This document shows positions 32,805 through 43,940 of a DNA stretch of 64,000 nt, piece after piece (within the stretch, counting starts at the first letter, position 1; each line of letters starts with the position of its first letter). The notes beneath the pieces were generated by a model. The model saw only the letters and a list, made by a program, of their open reading frames with translations, was not told the DNA's origin and did no database searches. The stretch is from contig CAJHNH020001100.1 of the NCBI GenBank assembly GCA_905116865.2, positions 62,001-126,000 on the forward strand, in the 5' to 3' direction. Both the position numbers and the translations under genes were made by a program. This stretch comes from Candidula unifasciata (lineage: Eukaryota; Mollusca; Gastropoda; Stylommatophora; Geomitridae).

Positions 32805-33215
32805 ACTAACCAACGAACTTTATTTTCAAAGGGTTACAAATTAGGCACGCAGGCCTGTCTTACATTCGGCCCTTTCAAAATTCCTGTTTTCACACAGAAA
32901 TGGTATTTCATCAATAAAGCATGTTTTGTTTATGTAAAAATATGCATATTAATATCAAGTCAAAAACATGGGTGGTAAAATACATTCTTACGCTCGCGCG
33001 CGAACACACACACGCAGACCCATTCACTCACTCACACATAGACACCCATTGCACATACATACAAACGTGCACAGACACACACGCATACAACACAGACACA
33101 CACAGCTATACACGTAGCTGCACAAAATGACACATACAAACACAAATTCACCGACACACACGGGCATAAACCCACACGCAAACACGCATAGACATACGCA
33201 ACACTCACACATAGA
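32805..33215 (-). mobile_element. SINE-like repeat with internal CA-rich tract, copy 3
   Basis: The + strand starts aacgaactttattttcaaag and ggttacaaattaggcacgca, then gtggtaaaatacat, then a CA-rich tract (33000-33215). It is colinear with 14415-14972 over its whole length. The tail is AACGAAC, i.e. (GTTC)n in the element's own orientation. Confidence 0.7.
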
Positions 33216-33551
33216 CAGGGGATAAGAATTTAGTAGACTCCATGGCAACATTTATAAATAGTACGACATAGACGTGGATATAACTAAAAGAAGTTAGTTT
33301 TATGTAAATGGAAACGTCAACACTGCACCAGGAGCGGACATTCTTCATTACATAATAATGAAAATATTACCGGGGGGAGGGGGGAACTTTGAAGCGAATT
33401 GCGGATTTATTCAGTGAGATATGGAAAGAAGCAGAAACTCACAGGCAATAGAAACGCGCAATAATTATTCCCTTTAAATATTTTTTAAAAAAGGGAACCT
33501 CAAAATGTAGACTCATACAGACCAATGTTATAAACTGTTTTTCCTCTTCTT

Positions 33552-33775
33552 CTTTGTATGCTCAGGTCAGACCATCAGATGGGTTGCCTTTGTATGCTCA
33601 GGTCAGACCATCAGATGGGTTGCCTTTGTATGCTCAGGTCAGACCATCAGATGGGTTGCCTTTGTATGCTCAGGTCAGACCATCAGATGGGTTGCCTTTG
33701 TATGCTCAGGTCAGACCATCAGATGGGTTGCTTTTGTATGCTCAGGTCAGACCATCAGATGGGTTGCCTTTGTGA
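33552..33775. repeat. 36-bp tandem repeat, 6 copies, in a LINE 3' region
   Basis: Six almost identical 36-bp units (tatgctcaggtcagaccatc agatgggttgcctttg) next to a (CTT)-rich run at 33541-33556. On the - strand this run forms a GAAGAAGAG tail of the LINE fragment at 33776-34262. The period of 12 codons leaves two + frames open. Confidence 0.9.
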
Positions 33776-34262
33776 ACTCGCATGTCAGCAGCAGGTCCTT
33801 CTTGGTCTCCCATAGCTTGCTCTGCACGCTTCGCTCTTAAAACCAGATTTATGAAGTTGTAGGTAGAATGGGCAGGTCTGCAGAATCTGCTCAGGTGTTT
33901 GTGGTCGTGTCCCACAGGCACACTGTGGGGAGAGTAGTCTTTACTTTATGCATGTGGTAGTTGAGCCTGCAGTGTCCTGTTTGTAAATGGAATAATGCTG
34001 TATGTTACTTTCTGTTGAGTCTACTGATGGGTTTTGTGAATGTTTACTGTTGGTTTGTTCTCTCTACTGTTCTCTATATTTTTCCTTGATGAGTGCTTTG
34101 ATTTCTGGTAATGACATTGAATGGGTGTGTTGCTTCTCCTTTGTTACATTTTTTGCAAGTATGTCTGCTAACTTATTTCCTGGTATGCCGCAATGAGCCG
34201 AGATCCACTATAGAACGATTTGATTGTTTTCTGAGTCTGTTTAACTGCTTGGTCAGTTCTCT
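33776..34262 (-). pseudogene. LINE fragment: RNase H end and 3' zinc-knuckle region
   Basis: On the - strand, WISAHCGIPGNKLADILAK (about 34143-34215) is the C-terminal catalytic block of the RNase H domain carried by I/Jockey-type LINEs. It is followed by a Cys/His cluster like CACG-x-x-PQTPEQILQTCP at about 33880-33930. A stop and a frameshift break it. It is related to the longer copy at 58204-59735. Confidence 0.75.
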
Positions 34263-35505
34263 CTCCATGTTGTCTAGTGGAACCCTCTGAGTCGCATGGC
34301 GGACTGACATGCAGTCACAAAGGAAAACAATTTAGCTGTTTTTAATTTTTCTTTCCTTACGCACTTTGGGTGAGACAATAATTGTGTCAAAAACCCACTT
34401 GTCTAGGGTTTAAAACTATGGCTGGTGACAAATCTGCTAAAGGAACACACCAACCCGAACGCCCCCGAACACAAACAATCTTTAATATAAAAGAGTACAA
34501 TCTTGTACAGTTTAGCCTCAGAAGCGGTAGGGTTCCTTATTTTGAAACAAGGCCGCTCTAGTCGCGCTTTTACACGTTTCGTTAAATCAGCTTTGAGCTG
34601 CTACCACACTCCCGTACATCACTGTCTCAAGCCGATGCCTCAAGCCGATGCCAAGGATTCTGCGGCACACGCCGAGTGAGCGCTGAAGGTGTGTCGGCAG
34701 GTGCTATCGCCACAAACAATGCATGACCTTGTTTTCCATAACAAGGTATCATTACTAAAAAGAAGTTTAACTTCTATCGTGAATCTATCTGCTGGATGAG
34801 ATCTAAGTGAAATAATTCCTACCTAACACATTTAGTCGAACACTGGACTGTACGAATCACAGCTAAAGTCTAATATACGCCACATTTCTACCGGTCAGTA
34901 CAATTTGTCAATGAAATACTACAATCTAACCGTCTGGTCACACAAATGCCCTGCTAAGAATCCCCGATCTGCCCTTTGCTTGGTCAATTTTCTTTTACTC
35001 CGGGACTCAGCGTTGACTCTCTGTATCTTGTGGTCCGCCGACACCCGGCAAGTCCATTCAGCTATTACGTATTTATCCGTGTTTCGGCTAGTCTGCACTG
35101 GCCCTGATTTTAATTAGGGGCCACTATGCACAGACCTGCTGATTCATCATCATCATCATCACAATTCAATGTCCCATAAGCGGGACGACCTCTGACAAAT
35201 TGCTTGCTGCTCTGATCTGAAGTTTATTTTCCCCATATCGTCAATTCGGCTGGCTGACTGCTGATGCACCTTTTAGTCTGTCAAACACAAACATATAAAG
35301 TTACAAGTCCTATTATCTATACTCTATCCCATACCCTTCCCACGGGGCAATGACACATACATCCCCGAATTTTCAATAGGCTGTAGTATAGGAGACATTC
35401 CCCCAAACATCACTAACAACAAAGCCATAAACACACTCCAGCTAGGTTCAAATAACAAACCGTACAATGATAATTTGTGTGTTTTTTCGTTGTTTGGCAG
35501 TTTTT
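34263..35505. other. Unassigned intergenic with (TCA)n tract
   Basis: No gene recognised. (TCA)n at 35144-35161 resembles the tail of the LINE family at 48.1 and 60.6 kb, so another 5'-truncated LINE end in - orientation is possible just to its right. Confidence 0.4.
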
Positions 35506-35506
35506 A

Positions 35507-35701
35507 GAGGAGCGGCTGTTACAAACTAGGCAAAACACCAAGGAGCTCCTAAATCAATGGGTAATACATCAGGGTTTAGATGATGCAGATGATTTTCCCG
35601 GGGTCATATTAGCACAGCTTTCAACCTTGGAAGACTGTTTCAAAATTAATGTTGCTGTATATGAGTTTACTGCAAAGCAGGCCCTTAAAACTCCGAGGTA
35701 G
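35507..35701 (+). pseudogene. Polinton/Maverick DNA polymerase B, N-terminal fragment
   Basis: The open frame encodes ERLLQTRQNTKELLNQW and FPGVILAQLSTLEDCF, the pattern upstream of the exonuclease domain in protein-primed PolB of Polinton elements. It ends exactly at the target duplication of the LTR element at 35702. The reading frame continues at 40888 on the other side of that element, so the gene was split by the insertion. Confidence 0.8.
35697..35701 (+). other. 5-bp target site duplication (left), GGTAG
   Basis: GGTAG here and at 40888-40892 flank the LTR element and lie at the break in the polymerase gene. Confidence 0.85.
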
Positions 35702-37312
35702 TGTGACGTAACGCGTGGTTTAAAATGTTTATAATGTTGAGTAGGGATGTCCCTCTCAACACATTCCCTCCACCAGATTAACGAACTAAAATCTGAGCTA
35801 TGTTGCTCTCAGACAAAGTCCTGGATACCCAAGAAAACAACCATATTGGCTCGTTAAGTACTTTAACATTAGCTGCACTTGGTACCCACAAGAGAAGGCA
35901 AGGAATTTTAGATGTCTATCATACTTAATGAATTATTAGACAGGGCAAGTGATTCCTCCGTCATCTACCTTCTCCCGGTGTTATTATGAATAATTAAAGA
36001 ATTATTATATTATTAATTGAGCCCCCACCAAATGTTATTCTATCCTAACAGTTTAATTAAACAGGTAAGACTGAATACACTTGGAATTTAACAAACGATG
36101 TAGTTTAAAACTTGACATACAGCTTTATTTACTACAATGAAATTCCCAGTTTGTTGATTTACACAAACGGTGACTGGTTAATGAAAGTGATACGCTTCAG
36201 CGAGACAAACAGCTCGGGGTTTAGAGTGGTATGATAATGATGATAAAAGGTTAACATAAAGGGGTTAACTCAACTTATAAGCCTCTGACAGCCGTGAGGA
36301 ACTGTCAAGCTTGTCCAACTCTTCCTTGCCTGTTGTCTGCCTGTTTCAGCTTATTCTCCACTTCCTCCCCACCTCGTTCTCCACATCGTTCTCCACCTCG
36401 TTCCCAGCTGGCCGAGTCTAACACAATGTAGGCTACTTCATGGACTGATCGTCACATGGGCGCTGTAATCATGGAAACAAAACACATACGTGTAGTATCT
36501 TGACTTACACTAAGAATACATGTATCAATTAATACAACATATAATAAAAGATATAGCCCATCACTCCTCCTCATATTCCACATCCTCTCCAGTCTAGTCT
36601 GAAGGTCTTTTGTCTTACATGGGCGTCACATATCCTGCCTTCCCTCAAATGCTATGTCATGATAGTTGACTTTCTAAGTCTGTTGTCCGTCTTCTCTCAG
36701 ACTTCGAGTTGGCTGACATAGATTTGACATAAACATGTGGCGCAGGTTATGTGCTGAACCCGCAAACAATTTATATGTGCACGCTGTCCTGAATATTATC
36801 TTTCAGTGACCGTGAATTCTATACACCCATCATCCTTCCCCTGGGGTTATAAATCCCCTGTTCAGGTGAACACATTAAGTGAGCACATGGTGGGCACACA
36901 AAACGTAGCAGCATCCCTGCACATATTTGGGCATCATTTCCCACAGTCCCAACTCATATTTTGGCTGATCGTGAAAACAATATAATTACATTTCATTATA
37001 GCAAATGTCATTGTTCACATCTTATTTTATACACATGAAAACATACAATGAAAAACATGTGACACAAACATACAAGAAATAGGAATAGTTTAGCAGTTCC
37101 CTAACTGAGATACTGAATATTCACAAAGAACTATTCCAAGCAGAAGGTGCAGACAAATTAGGAAAAGGTAGTATAGACTAAAAGCTTAACTCCCTAACCT
37201 AAGTATACAAGATTAAAATTAATATTCACCTGGGAACTTTTCCATCTATCGCCAAACCAGAGTACGACAGTAAAATATACCTTTACGTCGATCTGTGTTT
37301 GTTTGCCGGCAG

Positions 37313-37992
37313 GCTGCGATTAATGACGGGAATTCCACAGGCTCGAAGTATAAGTATCAATCTATTGTCCAAATTAATCTCCTCCCTTTACTGGGTTCTG
37401 CCCAACCCTCAAGACGATGACTTAAGCCACGCCTCCGGAGTACCCAACAGATCACATTAGCTAACAAGTGGCCTGTCAGTCAATTCTGGACTGACATCCC
37501 TAGAGCAAACATTCTTAAGTGCCCCAATCTAGTTTACACCGAATCTAACTGGCCGGTGTGAAAGACGGTCAGTGAAGCCATTGTGTTTCCTACGTGACCA
37601 AGATCAAGATAAAACATTCCTAATTGCCAAACACCTGTTCTCTCCAGAATTACACTGACCGTGTTAAACTCCGACCTCCCGGCTCCACAATGTCTAGCGT
37701 CTACTCAATTCCCCTGTTCAAAAGGGCCCCGCTCAGTCTCTACAGTCTGGTCAGGAGATAACATTCTGACACTGGCGTGAGAATATAATTCCTAGCTACA
37801 GTGTAAGGTTTTAGGTAATATTGCCCAAGACTCAGTCGCTTTGTCTGGACTAAGGACTGGAAACATTTAAATCAATTTTGGTTTAAGTAATATTAGGGTA
37901 AAGGGCAGAGTACGTATAATCCTGTCTCTTTAGAACCAGAAGAACTTATTACAAGTACTGACTTCTGGAACCACTGAGATCGTCTCGTGACA
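37313..37992 (-). repeat. 680-bp direct repeat, LTR segment copy 1
   Basis: Begins gctgcgattaatgacgggaa and ends ctcgtgaca on the + strand. Equal in length to copy 2, with about four differences seen. Confidence 0.92.
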
Positions 37993-38061
37993 GGCCCTCC
38001 GTTAAGTTGGTCGTAGCCCGCTTAAGAACAATTTTACGATACTCAGTGATTCCCAAGAATG

Positions 38062-38469
38062 TTAGTTCAACCTGTCATCTCCAGTATTGTTCCAGTATTC
38101 CTTGTGGAATCGTGATGTCCTGCATCGATGTACAGTCACCAGTTGTCCCTCATTCCAGACTAAGTCCTTAGTCCTAGAATCATGCGGGTATTCCGAGCAG
38201 CCGTTCAGTAATATCCATTTATCTGGAGGTTTCTTCTCCCACAGGATAAAAAATGATCTCCGCTTCAACAATGGGATTCCTCGACATCGTTGACTGACAA
38301 TTCCTGTCCATTTCCTCACTTCGCCACGCCCTAGTAGCATAGGGAGGGCCTGAAGTGCTCTCCGAAAAGGATGAGTTGTAGTCAGGTAGGATTCTCTTTT
38401 CCTACATCTACAAATCCTGGAAAAATCTGTCACTAATCTCCTCTCAAATTGAGGGATATAGTCACTCAT
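38062..38469 (-). CDS. Second ORF of the LTR element, unknown
   Basis: A 135-residue frame starts with an ATG that overlaps the stop of the gag-like ORF by 8 nt (ATGAGTGA), an arrangement compatible with termination-reinitiation. It is basic, with Trp and Cys (RICRCRKRES, KWTGIVSQRCRGI). No family is recognised. It could be a short accessory ORF or the N-terminal part of a deleted polyprotein. Confidence 0.45.
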   Translation of the reverse strand: MSDYIPQFERRLVTDFSRICRCRKRESYLTTTHPFRRALQALPMLLGRGEVRKWTGIVSQRCRGIPLLKRRSFFILWEKKPPDKWILLNGCSEYPHDSRTKDLVWNEGQLVTVHRCRTSRFHKEYWNNTGDDRLN

Positions 38470-40021
38470 CCTTGTTTCCTCCTCGGTGCATCCTTTCCCT
38501 TTTACAAATTGTCCGGGTGGAATTCTCTTTCATTAAGATCAGTCCAGAATCAGAGCACGAAATCAAGTCAGGGGGTACAGTCAAATCATTAGGAAACTCA
38601 GGGTTTCCTGCAGACAATAAAGTGGCATTTCTTCGCAATGAAGTTTCCACTATCAGCTGAGATACCCCTGTCACTTCCTTCGAAGCGAAGAGTAATACAA
38701 GACCAGAATGTTGGGGTTCCCTACTATTTATGGCTTGTTCCGCTTCAGGGTCCTTCATCAGAAGTATCCCTGTCGCCCCAGCTGTACAGGATAGAGACAA
38801 TTTGTCTCCCTGCACACAAGAAGTACCTTCTTCTTCATCAATGGCAAACATTTCTGTCTGTCCAGTATCAGAGTGCACAGGACTTGCAGCAATGTCCTGT
38901 TTACTCACTGTTTCTAAGGTCGTCAAGAACTTAAGAGAACTATCCTCCTTATCTGTTATCTCCGCCCTGGTTTGGCTTTCACATACCAAGTCTAGTGGAG
39001 GCAAATAAGGGGATTTGTCGCTGCCATAACAGTCAACTACTTTGGGCGAAAAGTCAGAACTAACTATTTCTATGTTGTATGCAATCGCATCAAGGGAAAT
39101 AGGGGAAACAGGTTTAGTGTTGTTCCCTACATTAGTCTGCTTTACTTCTTCTTCTTGTTTGGAAGGACCAAAGGGTTTATGGGAGTTGGGTAAGTCTTTA
39201 CCCTCGTCCTCATTAATGGCTGGTGTGCCAGTCGAACCAGTATGTCGACGGTTAGAACAGTTATCACGCTTGTGATTACTGCGGGGTGTGCTCTCATATA
39301 TCTCATCTGAGATAATGGGAGTAAGGGGTTCCAGCAATGTAGATCCGGTCCCTTTAGAAGATTTCTGCTTCCTATTCCATCTTTTCCTTTTAGGCTTAAG
39401 AATGGAAGTAAATGGGGCCAGCAATGTAGATCCGGTCATCCCTACAGAAAAATTCTTCTTAATGTCAGCTCTGTCCCTATTAGGAATAAGAGGGGCGAGG
39501 CAAGGTCTTGGGTGGTCTATTACTTCATCCCTCGATAAAGTACCGTTTGGCAAAATAGTACACACCTCTCCATTGAGAGAGTGAGTCCCAGACCTTTCTA
39601 CCAGAGTGTCAGTATGGGAGTTGTCAGTTCCCTCAACTACCCTAATAGTGTTCTCACCGTTCCCTGTGTCTAACTGCAGTTCTCTATTCGTCTGCCTAAG
39701 TCGATAGTTATGCAGCTTTTCTTTAAAAAGCCTCATTCTTTCACTAGCTGCCTCCTCTAGGAGTTGCAACTTTCTAGCATCTTCTTCTTCTTCAATTTGC
39801 CGCATTCTCTCTTCTTCTAGCCTCTCCGCTGCATGACGGGCAAGCATCGAGTCATATTCTTCTTTCTCCAACTTTCGCTTTATCTCTGCAGCATTACGGG
39901 CACTCATGTAATCGAAAGTATCCATATGGCCTTTAACAAATGATTCTAACTGTGCTCCCACTCTACCCTCAACTATCCCGATCTTCCTTACATCTTTTAG
40001 GAACTCGGTGCGTAAGTCCAT
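38462..40021 (-). CDS. gag-like ORF of the LTR element
   Basis: 519 residues from an ATG at 40021. The N terminus is of the type DLRTEFLKDVRKIGIVEG. It is followed by a charged coiled coil at residues 45-115 with the repeated pattern ARHAAERLEEERMRQIEEEE. This is the usual N-terminal region of invertebrate gypsy-type gag proteins. The remainder is Ser/Thr/Pro-rich with two imperfect repeats around GSTLL-x-P-x-T (residues about 195-235). No capsid major homology region or zinc knuckle is visible. The frame is intact, so the insertion is young or the ORF is under constraint. Confidence 0.6.
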   Translation of the reverse strand: MDLRTEFLKDVRKIGIVEGRVGAQLESFVKGHMDTFDYMSARNAAEIKRKLEKEEYDSMLARHAAERLEEERMRQIEEEEDARKLQLLEEAASERMRLFKEKLHNYRLRQTNRELQLDTGNGENTIRVVEGTDNSHTDTLVERSGTHSLNGEVCTILPNGTLSRDEVIDHPRPCLAPLIPNRDRADIKKNFSVGMTGSTLLAPFTSILKPKRKRWNRKQKSSKGTGSTLLEPLTPIISDEIYESTPRSNHKRDNCSNRRHTGSTGTPAINEDEGKDLPNSHKPFGPSKQEEEVKQTNVGNNTKPVSPISLDAIAYNIEIVSSDFSPKVVDCYGSDKSPYLPPLDLVCESQTRAEITDKEDSSLKFLTTLETVSKQDIAASPVHSDTGQTEMFAIDEEEGTSCVQGDKLSLSCTAGATGILLMKDPEAEQAINSREPQHSGLVLLFASKEVTGVSQLIVETSLRRNATLLSAGNPEFPNDLTVPPDLISCSDSGLILMKENSTRTICKRERMHRGGNKDE

Positions 40022-40207
40022 TATATCTTATTAGATCTATCTAGAGATAAATATAATACTACCCTGAGTTCAGATTAGAAGAATATATCAGAGCAAGGTA
40101 AACTGGGCAAAAGAGTAGCCTATGACAGCCGCACAAAGATGTAAATAAATCAAAGTGGCCTACCAGACTGACAGCCTTTAGAATAGTATAGCAGCACAAA
40201 GCACAAA

Positions 40208-40887
40208 GCTGCGATTAATGACGGGAATTCCACAGGCTCGAAGTATAAGTATCAATCTATTGTCCAAATTAATCTCATCCCTTTACTGGGTTCTGCCCAA
40301 CCCTCAAGACGATGACTTAAGCCACGCCTCCGAAGTACCCAACAGATCACATTAGCTAACAATTGGCCTGTCAGTCAATTCTGGACTGACATCCCTAGAG
40401 CAAACATTCTTAAGTGCCCCAATCTAGTTTACACCGAATCTAACTGGCCGGTGTGAAAGACGGTCAGTGAAGCCATTGTGTTTCCTACGTGACCAAGATC
40501 AAGATAAAACATTCCTAATTGCCAAACACCTGTTCTCTCCAGAATTACACTGACCGTGTTAAACTCCGACCTCCCGGCTCCACAATGTCTAGCGTCTACT
40601 CAATTCCCCTGTTCAAAAGGGCCCCGCTCAGTCTCTACAGTCTGGTCAGGAGATAACATTCTGACACTGGCGTGAGAATATAATTCCTAGCTACAGTGTA
40701 AGGTTTTAGGTAATATTGCCCAAGACTCAGTCGCTTTGTCTGGACTAAGGACTGGAAACATTTAAATCAATTTTGGTTTAAGTAATATTAGGGTAAAGGG
40801 CAGAGTATGTATAATCCTGTCTCTTTAGAACCAGAAGAACTTATTACAAGTACTGACTTCTGGAACCACTGAGATCGTCTCGTGACA
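40208..40887 (-). repeat. 680-bp direct repeat, LTR segment copy 2
   Basis: Matches 37313-37992 at the same length with about four substitutions and ends at the target duplication GGTAG (40888-40892). Confidence 0.92.
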
Positions 40888-43800
40888 GGTAGTGGAACAT
40901 ACCAGGATACTTTGCACATTTTGTTTTATAAAGATCACTGTATGTTTATTGAAGATATAAATAAAGCGGCTCATACTTTTGCTTGCCGCAAGTATGGTAA
41001 ATTGTGGGATTTATTTGGTAAAATGTCAAGACATGAGAAAACCTGTAACGGAGGTCATTCCAAGCAGTGTTACAAAGGTGGTGTTTATAACACACCTGAA
41101 AATATCTGGGAAGCCATTGCCTCTCACGTTATCGCCGTCGACACAAAATACGTTTATCCCTACAGAACAGCCTTTGATTTTGAGGGCTATTTTGATAATA
41201 GCAACCTTCCAGCTGGAGGTAATGCCACACATTTTTCAGCCAAACATGTCCCCTTGTCTTGTTCTGTGGCCTCTAACGTCCCGATATGAAAGGTCCTGTT
41301 TGTTTTATTTCAAAGGGGAATGCACAAGAATTGGTTGATGGCATGCTGGCTCATTTAGATAAGATTGCCAAGAAGGCTTACAGCGATCTGCTCAAAACTT
41401 TTAAAGGTGTTTTTAAAGCCCTAAACAATTTAGGAGAGGACAAGCTGGCTGAGCGCTTGGATGCTTATTTAAAAAAGAAACAAAGTTCTCAGTTTCAATT
41501 CTGGAAAATATGACATTAATTTGATCAAACCCTACTTGGTCAAATACCTTATCAGCCAGGATCCTGATGCTTTTAAATATATGGTCAAAACAAATCAGAA
41601 TTTTATGTGCATTTCGACACCAAAATTAAAGTTCATTGATATTTCCAGATATCCCTGGCTTCTCGTACTCAAAATATTTGTCTTCTTTCGTTATTTCTGA
41701 AACGAAAGGTTTCTTTTGTTACGAATATATTACCAGCTTGCGTAGATTAGATGAAACAGCTTTACCACCTCATACAGCGTTCTTTTCTTCTCTGAAAAAT
41801 TCTTATATTTCTGCTGCTGACTATTCTCTCTGTCAAAAAGTCTGGGTCGCTCGTAATATGACCACTCTTAGAGATTTTCTTGTCTGGTATAACAACAAAG
41901 ATGTAGTTCCTTTCATAGCCGCTTTAGAGAAACAGATCCTTTTTTATTCTAGTTTAGGCGTTGACATGTTCAAAAAAGCAATTTCTGTGCCGGTGGTTAC
42001 CCTTCGTTATTTGTTTTAAATTCTGCCCTTAGATGTGTCCTTTTCACTCTGTTCCAAACACGAGGCCACACTCCATCAGACACTGAGAGATAATATTGTT
42101 GGCGGACCAAGTCTTGTTTTTTCACCGTCACTATGAAAAGGGTCAGACCCAGATCAGAGGGGGTAAGAAGGTGCAGAGTTTTAAAGGTTATGATGTCAAT
42201 GCGCTATATCTTTGGGCCCTGATGCAGGAAGTTCCGACTAATGTTCCTTTTGTAAGGAAAGCGGAGACAGGGTTACGTATTGAGAACTACAACTGGTATA
42301 CCGTCCAGAATAGAAAATGGTTAGCTTGGGTGGCCCATACAGGTAAGCCAACCCTTAAAACACAGTTTAATGGACGTGAGATAAGTTTGGGCGACAGGCA
42401 TATTAGAGTGGACGGGTGGGCACCAATCACTCCAACCGCCTACCAGTTTCACGGTTGCCTATTTTACGGTCATCAAAACTGTTTAAGAACCAGGGTAAAA
42501 CCATTAATCCGGTTAATCAGAAACCCCCGGTGGAATTGTATGAAAACACCAGGAAGATTTCCCACGATTTGAGAACTGAAGTAGGCGTTAGTGTGATAGA
42601 AATGTGGGAATGTGAGTGGCAGAAACTCATAAAAACTGAACCCGTCGAAACGTTTCTGACCGGTAGATTTCCGTGTGTGAAACCCCAGTGGGGTGCCTAT
42701 CCCATAACAGAGAAGACAATTCTGGAAAAAGTCCATAAGGATACATTCTTTGGCCTGGTAGAATGTGACATTTCTGTTCCTGACAAACTAAACCCAAAAT
42801 TTAAAGAAATTACGCCCATCTTTAAAAACATAGAAGTGAGTAGGGACGATCTAAGTGACTGTATGAAGAAATATACTATCGACCTTTAATTAATGACGTC
42901 ACCACATAGAACCTTGATAGGAAGTTATATAGGCATCAAAATTTTGTTAGCGACCCCGCTGTTAAAATGATATCTTGAAAGAGTTTAGTAGTGATTAGTA
43001 CCAGATTATTGAATATCAGCCAGTCATATGCTTCCAGCAGTTTGGGGATACCGTGTCAGAGGCCGGGAGTTTGGGGGATAGTGATCCGTCAAAGACCTTC
43101 ACCGGTGAAACTATGAAATTATTTGGAAACGCCGCGTAAAACTTTGACCAACAAGTCAAAGCATACCGACGTGTCTTACCGTCTTGGGGATCGTATCTCA
43201 ACCAAAGTCAACAATCCTCTTGTCAAACAAATAACCCATCTGACTGAGGATATTTATGAGGTAAAGCTGTTAAAGAAGAACACTGTATGGGATCTCCCAC
43301 TCCAGATAGGTTTTTTTCGTATATCAGTGCGCTAAACTGAAAATGTTGGAATTTTACTATGATTTCCTAGACAAGCTTATAGGCAGGTCCAATTTTCAGC
43401 CGTGTGAGATGGACACAGATAGTTTGTATTTAGCTCTCAGCAGCGATCCTCTTTCTGACATTGTTAGGCTCCACCTTCGCCCAAGTTCTATTCTGTTTAC
43501 GATTAGTGGTTTCCGTCAGAAGTCTGTCCTGCTCACAAGTCTACCTTTATTTCCACTGAGGGTAATGTTCCTTTAGACTGTCAGTCCTGTCGAGATAAGA
43601 AAATCTATGAGAAGAGAACACCAGGGCTGTTAAAATTAGAATACGAGGGGGATGACATGATTTCCCTGTGTAGTAAAACCTATCATTGTTACGGTGAAAA
43701 CACAAAAAACTAGCATTAAAGGTCTTTCAAAACATCATAATACATTAGATAGAGACACCTTTTTGAAAAATCTTTGACGCACAGCAACCACAAGGAGGTA

Positions 43801-43940
43801 CCAATATTGGTTTCAAAACACACAAATCCTCAGTCTTTACTTATAATCAACTCCGATACTCCTTGTCCTATTTATACATAAAACGCCTAGTCCATGACGA
43901 TAAAGTTTCTACTTCTCCTCTGGCCATCCAATTTTGTCTG
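40888..43940 (+). pseudogene. Polinton/Maverick DNA polymerase B, main part, multiply frameshifted
   Basis: Successive frames carry protein-primed PolB blocks: a KYGKLWDLFGKMSRHEKTC Cys/His segment (about 40990-41050); AFDFEGYFD, the Exo I region; and LGVDMFKKA and SFKGYDVNALYLWALMQE, polymerase motif A (about 42180-42235). Then come FFGLVECDI, KTLTNKSKHTDV near motif B (43135-43165), and CEMDTDSLYLAL, motif C (43400-43440). A C-terminal block with LCSKTYHCYG and a GGTNIGFKTHKSS-like stretch runs to about 43850. Stops or frameshifts occur at about 41286, 41511, 42020, 42540 and 42889, with a gap near 42890-43120 and further breaks after 43335. The gene is dead. No other Polinton gene (integrase, ATPase, capsid) is recognised nearby. 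Confidence 0.82.

Larger units (their letters stand above)
35702..40887 (-). mobile_element. LTR retrotransposon, gag-like ORFs only, inserted in the Polinton polymerase gene
   Basis: The element is bounded by TGTGACG...CGTGACA and a perfect 5-bp target duplication. Two direct repeats of exactly 680 bp (37313-37992 and 40208-40887) differ by about four substitutions. In - orientation the order is: left part of the 5' LTR (40887-40208), gag-like ORF, second ORF, a purine-rich AACGGAGGGCC at 37993-38004, then a 2.29-kb 3' LTR (37992-35702) with an AATAAA at about 36125. The 5' LTR would lack about 1.6 kb, so a deletion is inferred. No reverse transcriptase, integrase or clear primer site is seen; the copy is non-autonomous or internally deleted. 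Confidence 0.78.

Noticed and set aside
35477..35506. 3' splice site (gtttggcag) before the polymerase fragment
   Set aside because: Polinton genes are usually intronless and no upstream coding partner is visible; likely chance.
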